A stretch of DNA of 64,000 nt. Source: Hymenobacter sp. ISL-91 (GTDB taxonomy: Bacteria; Bacteroidota; Bacteroidia; Cytophagales; Hymenobacteraceae). This document shows positions 57,762 through 64,000 of this stretch, piece by piece. Within the stretch, counting starts at the first letter, position 1; the number at the start of each line of letters is the position of its first letter. Location: positions 62,001-126,000 of the forward strand of contig NZ_JAGGPS010000004.1 in assembly GCF_018613725.1 (NCBI RefSeq), read 5' to 3'. The notes under the pieces were generated by a model, which was not told where the DNA came from, ran no database searches, and saw nothing but the letters and a program-made list of their open reading frames with translations. The position numbers were made by a program, and so were the translations under genes.

Positions 57762-59021
57762 TTAGAAAGAGTAGTTCAGGCCAATGCCAGGTACCACAAC
57801 GCTGGTTTTAAAGGTGCCGGCAACGCGGTCCGTAGTTCCGTTGTTGAGCAGTTCATTCTGCGTCTGAGTACGCTTTTTCAGGTTTACGAACTGGGTGCTC
57901 AAATCAACGCTGAACTTCTCCCCAAACTTGTAGGAAGCCCCCAACGTGCCGGTGATGCGGTCGGAGTCGGGAGTTTCAGGTGTCACAAAGCCGTCTTTTA
58001 CCGGCGTGTTGTCGTAGGCGCCACCGGCCCGCACGGTCAGGCCACTGGTCAGCTGGTACTGGCCGCCCAGACGGAAAGTCAGGGCATCTTCATAATTGCG
58101 GATTGAAGAACTCGTCCGCGACCCATTGACGGGTTCGTTGAATTCAAAGGTCAGATTGCGGTAGTCGCTCCATTCCACAAAGTTCACGTCAAGGCCAATC
58201 GTCAGCTTCTCGTTTGGCATTACGCCGATACCGATGGTAGTAGTGGCGGGCAACGGCAGCGTGGCGGCGAATTTGGTGGCCTGGAAACCAGGCGCGGCCG
58301 TGGCCGAAAGGTTGCGGAACGTAACGTCGCCGGACTTCACCTGCGCGTCAATTTTAGAGCGGTAGCTGATGCCCAAGCTCAGCTTTTCGGAAGGCTTGAA
58401 CAGCACGCCGGCGTTGAAACCAAATTTCCGCTCCGCTTTGCCGTCAAGTTCGATGCTGGCAAACTCGCCCGCAGCGTTCTGGCTCGGCACATCACGCTGC
58501 AGGTTCACCGAGCCGAGGGCCAGGTACATCAGGCCCGCACCAACGCTGAGCTTATCCGTAATGGCATAGCTGAAGGTTGGCTGCACGTAAATGGCCTTCA
58601 GGTCAATCTGCGTCAGGGCAAACCGGCCTTCCCAGCCCTGGGCGTACTCCAGCTTGTTGCCGAAGGGCGTGTATACGGCAATGCCCGCCCGGAACTTGCC
58701 TTCCTGGGGACCGAAACTGGCAAACAGGCTGAAGGGCGTAGTTGTATTGTTCTGCAATTCCCGCTGCATGCTGCCGTTCTCGGCCCGGAAGGCCTGGCGG
58801 GCAATAGTGGCGTTTGCGCCCAAATGCACGCCTCGCTCGCGCACCATGGCCAGGGCGCCGGGGTTGTAGAACATAGCAGCCTGATCAAGCGACAGGCCGA
58901 CGCCGACGCCGCCCATGCCGTTGTTTTTGATGCCAGCCAGGGTTACCTGGTAGCCACCCGCCGAAACCGCGGTAGCCGAAAGCAGCGCACTTCCTGTCAG
59001 AAGTAGAGACTTAAATTTCAT
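57762..59021 (-). CDS. OmpP1/FadL family outer-membrane transporter
   Basis: A 419-residue barrel protein with signal peptide (ending AVSAGG). The FadL hallmarks are the N-terminal YQVTLAGIKNNGMGGVGVGL, AAMFYNPGALAMVRER, AVYTPFGNKLEYAQGW and a 14-strand barrel ending VPGIGLNYSF. FadL proteins let long-chain fatty acids or other hydrophobic compounds into the outer membrane. The GDSL lipoprotein gene follows on the same strand after 20 bp, implying one transcript with FadL first. Confidence 0.9.
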   Translation of the reverse strand: MKFKSLLLTGSALLSATAVSAGGYQVTLAGIKNNGMGGVGVGLSLDQAAMFYNPGALAMVRERGVHLGANATIARQAFRAENGSMQRELQNNTTTPFSLFASFGPQEGKFRAGIAVYTPFGNKLEYAQGWEGRFALTQIDLKAIYVQPTFSYAITDKLSVGAGLMYLALGSVNLQRDVPSQNAAGEFASIELDGKAERKFGFNAGVLFKPSEKLSLGISYRSKIDAQVKSGDVTFRNLSATAAPGFQATKFAATLPLPATTTIGIGVMPNEKLTIGLDVNFVEWSDYRNLTFEFNEPVNGSRTSSSIRNYEDALTFRLGGQYQLTSGLTVRAGGAYDNTPVKDGFVTPETPDSDRITGTLGASYKFGEKFSVDLSTQFVNLKKRTQTQNELLNNGTTDRVAGTFKTSVVVPGIGLNYSF

Positions 59022-59144
59022 ACAGATAATGAAAGGGTGAGAATTTGGGGCTTAGCGCTCCTAAATGTAAGCAAAAAGCCAACTTATAGTAGGCAAGCCG
59101 AACAAACTTGCACAAGACGCAAGTGCACTCCCAGGCCCGGAGGC

Positions 59145-59969
59145 CTAGTGTAAAGCGGAATCCCCGATTTCGCGGGAAACCAAATCGAGCTGCTGGCCGG
59201 CTACTAGCAGGTGCAGGCGCAGGTTTTGGCCGCTCACGGGCTCGCCCCGCCCGATGCGGCCCACGTTGGTGCCGTGCACCCCGCTGGCATCCATTACCGT
59301 CGCCACACCGTCGCCAAACACGGTGGCGTGGCGGCCACCACGCACGATGATGCCGGTTTCCTCGGCCAGGCCCAGGCCCAGGCAGGCGGGGTGGGCCAGC
59401 AGGGCGTGGGCCAGCCGCCCGAAGCGGCCGCGCTCGGCAAAGTGCTGGTCGATGAACAGGCGGGGCAGCAGGTTAAGGCCCGGCCCGGTTTTTATACCGC
59501 CCTTGCGCAAGGAGCGCCAGCCGTAGCCGTCGATAATCATCTGTTCGGGCAGGGCCGCAGCCCCGGCGCTGGTACCAGCCACCATAAAGTTTTCATCATC
59601 ATAGAAGCGCTGGCGCAACTGGCGGGCGAATTCGGTGCCAGCTAGCAGCTCTAGTAGCCGCTCCTGGTCGCCGCCCGAGAAAAACACGAGGCCGGCCCGG
59701 GCCAGGCGGCGCAGCGTGGCGGGGGCGTCGGCGGGCTGGTGCTCACTGATGGGCAGGTGGCGGGCAGCGGGGCAGCCCAGCTCCCGAAACGACCGCTCGT
59801 AGGCCGCGCCGGTCATGGCCGCGTTGGTCCAGGAGGCGGCGGTTACAATTTCAACCGACGTTTCGGGCGTAGGCAGCAGCTCGCCGAGCAGGGCCAGCAT
59901 GGCATCGTCGTCGCCGCCGCCAAGGGCGACGAGCGTGCCGAGAGGAAGAACGGCGGGCGGTTGGGGCAT
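59145..59969 (-). CDS. Cyanophycinase (peptidase S51 family)
   Basis: A 274-residue protein. It shows GTLVALGGGDDDAMLALLGE, VEIVTAASWTNAAM, LVFFSGGDQERLLELL, the nucleophile elbow MVAGTSAGAAALPEQMIIDG, DQHFAERGRFGRLAHAL and GLGLAEETGIIVRGG, all of the S51 cyanophycinase line rather than dipeptidase E. Cyanophycinase cuts multi-L-arginyl-poly-aspartate to beta-Asp-Arg dipeptides. No cyanophycin synthetase gene lies in the window, so it may serve an imported polymer or a synthetase elsewhere, or act on other beta-aspartyl peptides. No signal peptide is seen, so it is probably cytosolic. The 590-bp region 59970-60559 upstream holds a long repeat and no gene I can support. Confidence 0.88.
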   Translation of the reverse strand: MPQPPAVLPLGTLVALGGGDDDAMLALLGELLPTPETSVEIVTAASWTNAAMTGAAYERSFRELGCPAARHLPISEHQPADAPATLRRLARAGLVFFSGGDQERLLELLAGTEFARQLRQRFYDDENFMVAGTSAGAAALPEQMIIDGYGWRSLRKGGIKTGPGLNLLPRLFIDQHFAERGRFGRLAHALLAHPACLGLGLAEETGIIVRGGRHATVFGDGVATVMDASGVHGTNVGRIGRGEPVSGQNLRLHLLVAGQQLDLVSREIGDSALH

Positions 59970-60177
59970 GGCAGAGCAGCAGGAGCGAGTTCAAAAGTAC
60001 ACCCCCTATTGGTTTCAGCAAGCTCAGCGGCTATTGCGTGGGGCATTCGGCAAGGCCAGTAAGTAGTACGGGGCAGGGCAGCAGGCAGTAGCACTACTGA
60101 TTTGCCTGGCTTAGCGGGTATCGGTCAGCCGTAAAAAACACCATTTAGCGCAGCTTGCGGTAGTAAACTGCCAGTAT

Positions 60178-60317
60178 GCTGTAGGGGCGGGGCTTAGCTG
60201 CGCTGTCCTGCGGGTGTCCCCGCCCGCCGTGCACACCGGTTCAACAATTCGTTCAACGGCACGGATGGCGGGCAGGGACACCCGCAGGACAGCGCAGCTA
60301 AGCCCCGCCCCTACAGC
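60178..60317. repeat. Long inverted repeat, GTAGGGGCGGGGC family
   Basis: Perfect 43-bp arms 60178-60220 and 60275-60317 around a 54-bp centre, in the divergent gap between cyanophycinase and mgtE. The arms carry an extra segment of about 20 bp (TTAGCTGCGCTGTCCTGCGG) between the family core and the inner part, absent from the copies at 15804 and 61981. Confidence 0.92.
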
Positions 60318-60484
60318 GCCCTCCGCAACCTGGATTATCTGTGCTATACTAAGCTTACCGGAGTATGCATGCTCTCTAACACCCTTTTATGGCGGGTTCG
60401 GCCTTGTGCACAAGCAGCCCCTGCAGCAGCCGGCCAGGCGACAGAAAGTTAGCCCTGGCAGAACCTATTGGCCCCGGAAAGCCG

Positions 60485-60492
60485 TACTTTTG
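60485..60492 (+). promoter_or_regulatory. Candidate -7 element upstream of mgtE
   Basis: TACTTTTG matches TAnnTTTG exactly, 68 nt before the mgtE ATG. No Mg-sensing riboswitch was recognised in the leader. Confidence 0.45.
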
Positions 60493-60559
60493 CGCGCCGG
60501 TTCGGCCCAGTCACCAATAGCTTCTGCCTAGCGAAAAACTGCTTCTTCCCCATCAGTCC

Positions 60560-61945
60560 ATGAATCAGCACCCGACCCTCGAACACATTACGTCCCTGAT
60601 TCAGGAAGGCGAGTTTTTTAAACTCAAGGAAGCACTTAAGAACTTCGAGCCCGCCGAGGTGGTGGAGCTGCTGGAGGAAGAAGAAGAGCGGGAACAGCTC
60701 ATTATCTTCCGGCTACTGCCGCTGCAGCTGGCCACCGAGGTGTTCGAATACCTCAGCCTCGACATTCAGAAGCACTTTCTGGCCAATCTCAGCCAGGACA
60801 AGATGTCCGACATCCTCAACGAGATGTCACCCGACGACCGGACTACGCTGCTCGAATATCTGCCCGATGATCTGGTGCGGGAGTTGATTCAGCGCCTCTC
60901 GGAGCCCGAGCGCAAGATTACGCTGGAGCTGCTGGGGTATCCGGAGTCGTCGGTGGGCCGATTGATGACGCCCGATTACATTGCTATCCGGGAGCACTGG
61001 ACCGTGCAGCAGGTACTCGCTTACATTCGCCGCCACGGCGGGCAGTCGGAAACGCTCAACGTGCTGTACATAACCGACGAGCGGGGCCGGCTCATCGACG
61101 ACGTGATTATCCGGGACCTGCTGCTGGCCGACCCTGAAACGCCGGTCAGCAAGCTGCTCGACCGTCGTTTCGTGTCGCTGAGCACCATGCAGGACCAGGA
61201 AGAGGCCATCGACGAGTTCCGGCGCAACGACCGGGTGGCGCTGCCGGTTATCAACAGCGAGGGTATCCTGTTCGGTATTGTAACGATTGACGACATCCTC
61301 AATATCCGCGAAGAAGAGGACACCGAAGACATTCAGAAGCTGGGGGGCTCGGAGGCCCTGGACGAACCGTACCTCGATATTTCCATCTTCCGGATGGTAA
61401 AAAAGCGCGGGGGCTGGCTCGTGATTCTGCTGCTGGGCGAGATGCTGACGACCTCGGCCATGCACCACTTCGAGGACGATTTGCAGAAGGCCGCCGTGCT
61501 GGCGCTGTTCATTCCGCTCATTATTTCGGCGGGCGGCAACGCCGGCTCGCAGGCTACTACGCTCATCATCCGGGCCCTGAGCCTGGGCGAGTTCCGGCTC
61601 TCCGACTGGTGGCTGATTATGCGGCGCGAGCTGCTGGCAGGTTTGATGCTGGGCGCCCTGCTGGGGGTAGTAGGTTCGTTGCGCATCATCCTGTGGGCCA
61701 AGTATATCAACCCCGGCTACTTTGGCCCCTACTGGTCGCTGATTGCCGTTACGGTGGGTGTGTCGCTGCTGTTTATTGTGTTGTGGGGGGCGCTGTCGGG
61801 GGCCATGCTGCCGCTGCTGCTCAAGCGCCTGGGCCTCGACCCCGCCACCTCTTCGGCCCCGTTCGTGGCCACGCTGGTCGACGTAACGGGCCTCATTATT
61901 TACTTCACGGTAGCAACTATGGTGCTGCGGGGCACGCTGCTGTAG
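60560..61945 (+). CDS. mgtE: Magnesium transporter MgtE
   Basis: A 461-residue transporter with complete MgtE architecture: the cytosolic N domain of helical repeats (residues ~1-135: EVVELLEEEEEREQLIIFRL, DKMSDILNEMSPDDRTTLL), two CBS domains (~136-265, starting GRLMTPDYIAIREHWTVQQV and including RNDRVALPVINSEGILFGIV), and five membrane helices with the pore motifs LIISAGGNAGSQATTLIIRA and PFVATLVDVTGLIIYF. MgtE is a Mg2+-gated channel closed by Mg2+ bound to the N and CBS domains. It is monocistronic, preceded by a candidate -7 element. Confidence 0.96.
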   Translation: MNQHPTLEHITSLIQEGEFFKLKEALKNFEPAEVVELLEEEEEREQLIIFRLLPLQLATEVFEYLSLDIQKHFLANLSQDKMSDILNEMSPDDRTTLLEYLPDDLVRELIQRLSEPERKITLELLGYPESSVGRLMTPDYIAIREHWTVQQVLAYIRRHGGQSETLNVLYITDERGRLIDDVIIRDLLLADPETPVSKLLDRRFVSLSTMQDQEEAIDEFRRNDRVALPVINSEGILFGIVTIDDILNIREEEDTEDIQKLGGSEALDEPYLDISIFRMVKKRGGWLVILLLGEMLTTSAMHHFEDDLQKAAVLALFIPLIISAGGNAGSQATTLIIRALSLGEFRLSDWWLIMRRELLAGLMLGALLGVVGSLRIILWAKYINPGYFGPYWSLIAVTVGVSLLFIVLWGALSGAMLPLLLKRLGLDPATSSAPFVATLVDVTGLIIYFTVATMVLRGTLL

Positions 61946-61980
61946 GTTTTTTAAGCTGCTGGCTAACCTAAATTACTGGA

Positions 61981-62099
61981 ACGCTGTAGGGGCGGGGCTT
62001 GTCCCCGCCCGCCGTTAAACGAGGCATTGCCGGGCCTTATGCACTCGTTCAGGGTGCTGTCCTAACGGCGGGCGGGGACAAGCCCCGCCCCTACAGCGT
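61981..62099. repeat. Inverted repeat, GTAGGGGCGGGGC family
   Basis: Perfect 37-bp arms 61981-62017 and 62063-62099 around a 45-bp centre, between mgtE and the next gene on the same strand. The arm core is shared with 15804-15904 and 60178-60317. Confidence 0.92.
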
Positions 62100-62237
62100 G
62101 CCGAAAGACCATTCCGCAACTTAGATTAATTAGCGGCTACCAGCTAATAACTCAAACCTCACTCTGCTATAAATTTTAGCCAACTTTCTTCTGCCTATTT
62201 TCGTTAGCAACGCTGAATCTCACTTAGCGTTACTATC

Positions 62238-62600
62238 ATGAAAATTCCAGTTGAAAAAGGCCAGGAGAAAGGCTTCCTGTCCGACGGCCGCCACACGGTT
62301 GAAATCACCAATATCGAAGAAGGCAAAAGCGAAAACCAGGGTATCCCGTTCTTCGCCGCCCGCATGGAAAACGACGAGGGCTTCGTGCTTCAGCGCTTCT
62401 ACCTCTCCGACGCTGGCCGCCCCGTCATCATGGGCCTGTATGATGTGGTCGGCATCGAGCCAAAAGCGGGTCAGGACCTTGACACCAAGCAGCTCATCGG
62501 CAAAAAGCTGTCGGTAGAAGTGGGCGACTACACCTACAACGACCCCAACTCGGGTAGTGAGCGGACGCTCCGCCAGGCCTCGCACTTCCAGCGGGTGTAG
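62238..62600 (+). CDS. Hypothetical small protein
   Basis: A 120-residue cytosolic protein, beta-rich: VEKGQEKGFLSDGRHTVEIT, FFAARMENDEGFVLQRFYLS, IMGLYDVVGIEPK, then LIGKKLSVEVGDYTYNDPNS. The pattern (G-F-x-D-G-x-H, strands, R-F-Y-L) is similar to DUF669-like proteins of phages that bind single-stranded DNA, but similarity is weak, and no phage genes adjoin. Its closeness to normal codon use supports a resident gene. Confidence 0.65.
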   Translation: MKIPVEKGQEKGFLSDGRHTVEITNIEEGKSENQGIPFFAARMENDEGFVLQRFYLSDAGRPVIMGLYDVVGIEPKAGQDLDTKQLIGKKLSVEVGDYTYNDPNSGSERTLRQASHFQRV

Positions 62601-62606
62601 CTTTAT

Positions 62607-62692
62607 AAGTATTGAGTATTGGGTAGTTGGTATCGAGTAAGCGGACGATTTCTTGTCTAACTACTCAGTACTAACTACCCGATACTCGTTTA
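62607..62692. repeat. Intergenic inverted repeat, GAGTATnGAGTAG type
   Basis: Two imperfectly complementary halves (AGTATTGAGTATTGGGTAG on the left, its near complement on the right) fill the gap between the convergent 62238-62600 gene and arfB, touching the arfB stop. Same type as 33504-33606. Confidence 0.75.
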
Positions 62693-63097
62693 AAAATCCA
62701 CCCGGCCGCGGTTGGTCTTTTTGTCGCCGTGCTTTTTCTTGGACTCCAGGCGTTTGCGCACGGCCCCTTTGCCGGGCTTGGTGGGGCGGCGGGTTTTGGG
62801 GCGGTGCAGGGTTTTGACGAGCAACTGATGAAACTTAAGCAGCGCGGTTTCGCGGTTACGCAGCTGGCTGCGGTCTTCCTGGGCCGTTACCAACAGCTCA
62901 CCCTCCTGGGTGAGGCGCGAGGCCAGTTTTTCGAGCAGCGTCTGCTTCTGCTCGTCGCTCAGCAGCTGCGAGTCGGCAATGCGGAAGCGCAGCTCCACGC
63001 GGCTCTCCACCTTGTTCACATTCTGCCCGCCCGGCCCGCTGCTACGGCTGGTCTGGAACTGGAGTTCGGGCAGGAAATCGGCGGCGGCAGGAAGCAT
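62690..63097 (-). CDS. arfB: Alternative ribosome-rescue factor, peptidyl-tRNA hydrolase ArfB
   Basis: A 135-residue release-factor-like hydrolase with the catalytic GGQ in TSRSSGPGGQNVNKVESRVE (near residues 16-35), a RF-fold core (LEKLASRLTQEGELLVTAQE) and a basic C-terminal tail rich in Lys/Arg (RKRLESKKKHGDKK) that in ArfB/YaeJ enters the empty mRNA channel. It frees ribosomes stalled at mRNA ends by hydrolysing the peptidyl-tRNA. The length and tail fit ArfB and exclude RF1/RF2. The gene stands alone. Confidence 0.92.
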   Translation of the reverse strand: MLPAAADFLPELQFQTSRSSGPGGQNVNKVESRVELRFRIADSQLLSDEQKQTLLEKLASRLTQEGELLVTAQEDRSQLRNRETALLKFHQLLVKTLHRPKTRRPTKPGKGAVRKRLESKKKHGDKKTNRGRVDF

Positions 63098-63160
63098 GGG
63101 GGTGATTTGCGAGAACGTGAAGGTAAAGATACTGCCGACTCCAAGGCGGCACTTCGCCGC

Positions 63161-63583
63161 TTACCACAGCAGCCAGCCCAGTAACCCCAGGCGGACGGTC
63201 CAGGCCAGCGTGCGGGGCCAGTTGGTGCGCACCAGCCCATCGATGGCAATGTAGCTGTAGCCGTCGCGGGCCAGACGGTTGTGGAAGGGCACACTGAGCA
63301 GAAACGTACTGGCCCAAGCCACCAACACCAGGGCCAGCTGGCCCCAGCGGGCGGCCGTACCCAGGGCCGCGCCCTGCCAGGCCAGCCAGCCGGCCGCACC
63401 CAGCTCCAGCAGCATCGGTGCCATCACCACCCAGCTCATGCGGGCTGAATGCTCGCGGTGAAACCGGGCAAACTGTGCGGGCTCTACGCGCGCAAAACCG
63501 GGGTAATGCACAAGCTGCACCGTCCAGATAAGGCCGGTGAGGTAGGCGGTTAGGCCGAAGTTGAGCAGGAGCAGGTGGTTCAC
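63161..63583 (-). CDS. Four-helix membrane protein, DUF1772-like
   Basis: A 140-residue protein starting with GTG at 63583. Four helices: LLLNFGLTAYLTGLIWTVQL, MSWVVMAPMLLELGAAGWLA, WGQLALVLVAWASTFLLSVP and LAWTVRLGLLGWLLW. The motifs VQLVHYPGFARV, FHREHSARMSWVV and PFHNRLARDG give conserved His residues inside the membrane part, resembling DUF1772/anthrone-oxygenase-like and related small heme-type membrane proteins. The function is unknown. The 63-bp gap to arfB is on the same strand. Confidence 0.75.
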   Translation of the reverse strand: MNHLLLLNFGLTAYLTGLIWTVQLVHYPGFARVEPAQFARFHREHSARMSWVVMAPMLLELGAAGWLAWQGAALGTAARWGQLALVLVAWASTFLLSVPFHNRLARDGYSYIAIDGLVRTNWPRTLAWTVRLGLLGWLLW

Positions 63584-63893
63584 GTGTCGGGGTTTGTTGG
63601 TTGCTGGCTGTCTTTTCGCGCTCCAGGATTTATTGTTTTATTATCTGATCAGCTGATCGATACGCTCGTCTTTCCACCGGAAGCGCACAATGCACTACAA
63701 TACGCCAACTGTCATACCGAGTGGCCTGGCCACAGGTTCTACCGGCCGGCTGCAGTTGGCTGGCCATAGTAGGAGTAAAAGCCTGATAGCTATGCTATGG
63801 CAGCTCTGGAATGCGTATTTTCCGGCCCTAGGCAACTGTAGGCGGCGGCCCCGCATCTGCCCCGTACGTCTCTCACCTTTCAAGCCCCACGCC
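63584..63893. other. Intergenic region, no gene recognised
   Basis: A 310-bp divergent gap between the membrane protein gene and the exported protein gene at the right edge. It has short A/T runs suited to promoters but no matching TAnnTTTG element and no ORF with supporting features. Confidence 0.5.
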
Positions 63894-64000
63894 ATGAAAC
63901 GCCTCCGTTTCCTGCTACCCGGTTTGCTGCTCGCGCTGCTACTGACTGCTTTCCACTCCTTCGCCGCCGACACCCGCGAAACCCGCACCGTTGCGCCCTT
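63894..64000 (+). CDS. Exported protein, 5' part
   Basis: An ATG at 63894 opens a frame that runs to the window edge (35 codons). It begins with a clear signal peptide (MKRLRFLLPGLLLALLLTAF, cleaved near HSFAAD), followed by TRETRTVAP. The start of the mature part resembles GIN/DUF2807 auto-transporter-like adhesin head-domain proteins, which begin with a similar ETR-V-x-F segment, but this is a weak guess. Confidence 0.6.
   Translation, partial: MKRLRFLLPGLLLALLLTAFHSFAADTRETRTVAP

Noticed and set aside
60321-60559. Magnesium riboswitch before mgtE
   Set aside because: No M-box-like conserved core recognised; only a candidate -7 element was seen.

Overview
The window looks like chromosomal DNA of a GC-rich, non-Bacteroidales member of the Bacteroidota, most likely Hymenobacter or a close relative (Cytophagales). 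Supporting features are the type IX secretion/gliding genes (gldK, gldL, a porP/sprF homologue), a secreted protein with a type IX C-terminal sorting domain, three TonB-dependent receptors (one with an STN domain followed by a DUF4249 lipoprotein), Bacteroidota-type TAnnTTTG promoter elements without Shine-Dalgarno sites, and many lipoproteins. The genus is inferred from gene content only; no rRNA or tRNA gene was seen.

Layout. 1-7152 (minus strand): gldL (cut by the edge), gldK, porP/sprF, hemD, a DUF4271 membrane protein, a WecA-type glycosyl-1-phosphate transferase, a small conserved gene and lipB. 7411-11541: yraN, a lipoprotein with MORN/YwqK-like repeats, htpG, and a small unknown gene. 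11789-23193: two TonB receptor loci (a probable metal receptor behind a His-rich small protein; a siderophore-type receptor with a Cys-rich mini-protein and a PepSY membrane reductase) separated by small genes, a GNAT enzyme and a prolyl oligopeptidase. 23305-35529: an unusual minus-strand locus described below. 35600-39427: a sugar nucleotidyltransferase, LemA, two TPM-domain proteins, and a DEDDh exonuclease. 39675-46985: a four-gene export/uptake operon (unknown secreted protein, STN-TonB receptor, DUF4249 lipoprotein, MG2-domain protein). 47073-64000: stress-type helical protein, DUF1684 protein, delta-60-repeat T9SS cargo, polA, lipocalin-like lipoprotein, DoxX, YpdA-type reductase, GDSL lipoprotein with FadL porin, cyanophycinase, mgtE, arfB and small genes.

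The most interesting part is 23305-35529. Read in transcription order it encodes a von Willebrand A-like lipoprotein, a three-helix membrane protein, a tubulin/FtsZ-like GTPase, a 1155-residue protein with an Hsp70/actin-fold ATPase behind a large novel N-terminal region, a membrane-spanning Pro/Ala-rich protein, a MotA/ZorA-like channel subunit with a long helical tail, and a MotB/OmpA-like subunit. This puts a tubulin-like NTPase, an actin-fold ATPase and a proton-driven stator-like pair in one locus, suggesting an envelope-spanning machine. It is related in composition to the FtsZ-like/vWA/OmpA membrane-remodelling systems proposed from comparative genomics, but has extra parts. The cluster is interrupted by a REP-associated transposase with its hairpins, an oppositely oriented AT-rich small gene and a small lipoprotein gene.

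The window is also rich in intergenic inverted repeats: at least five sequence families occur two or more times, mostly between gene ends, along with several long terminator hairpins, including a 70-bp perfect palindrome after polA.
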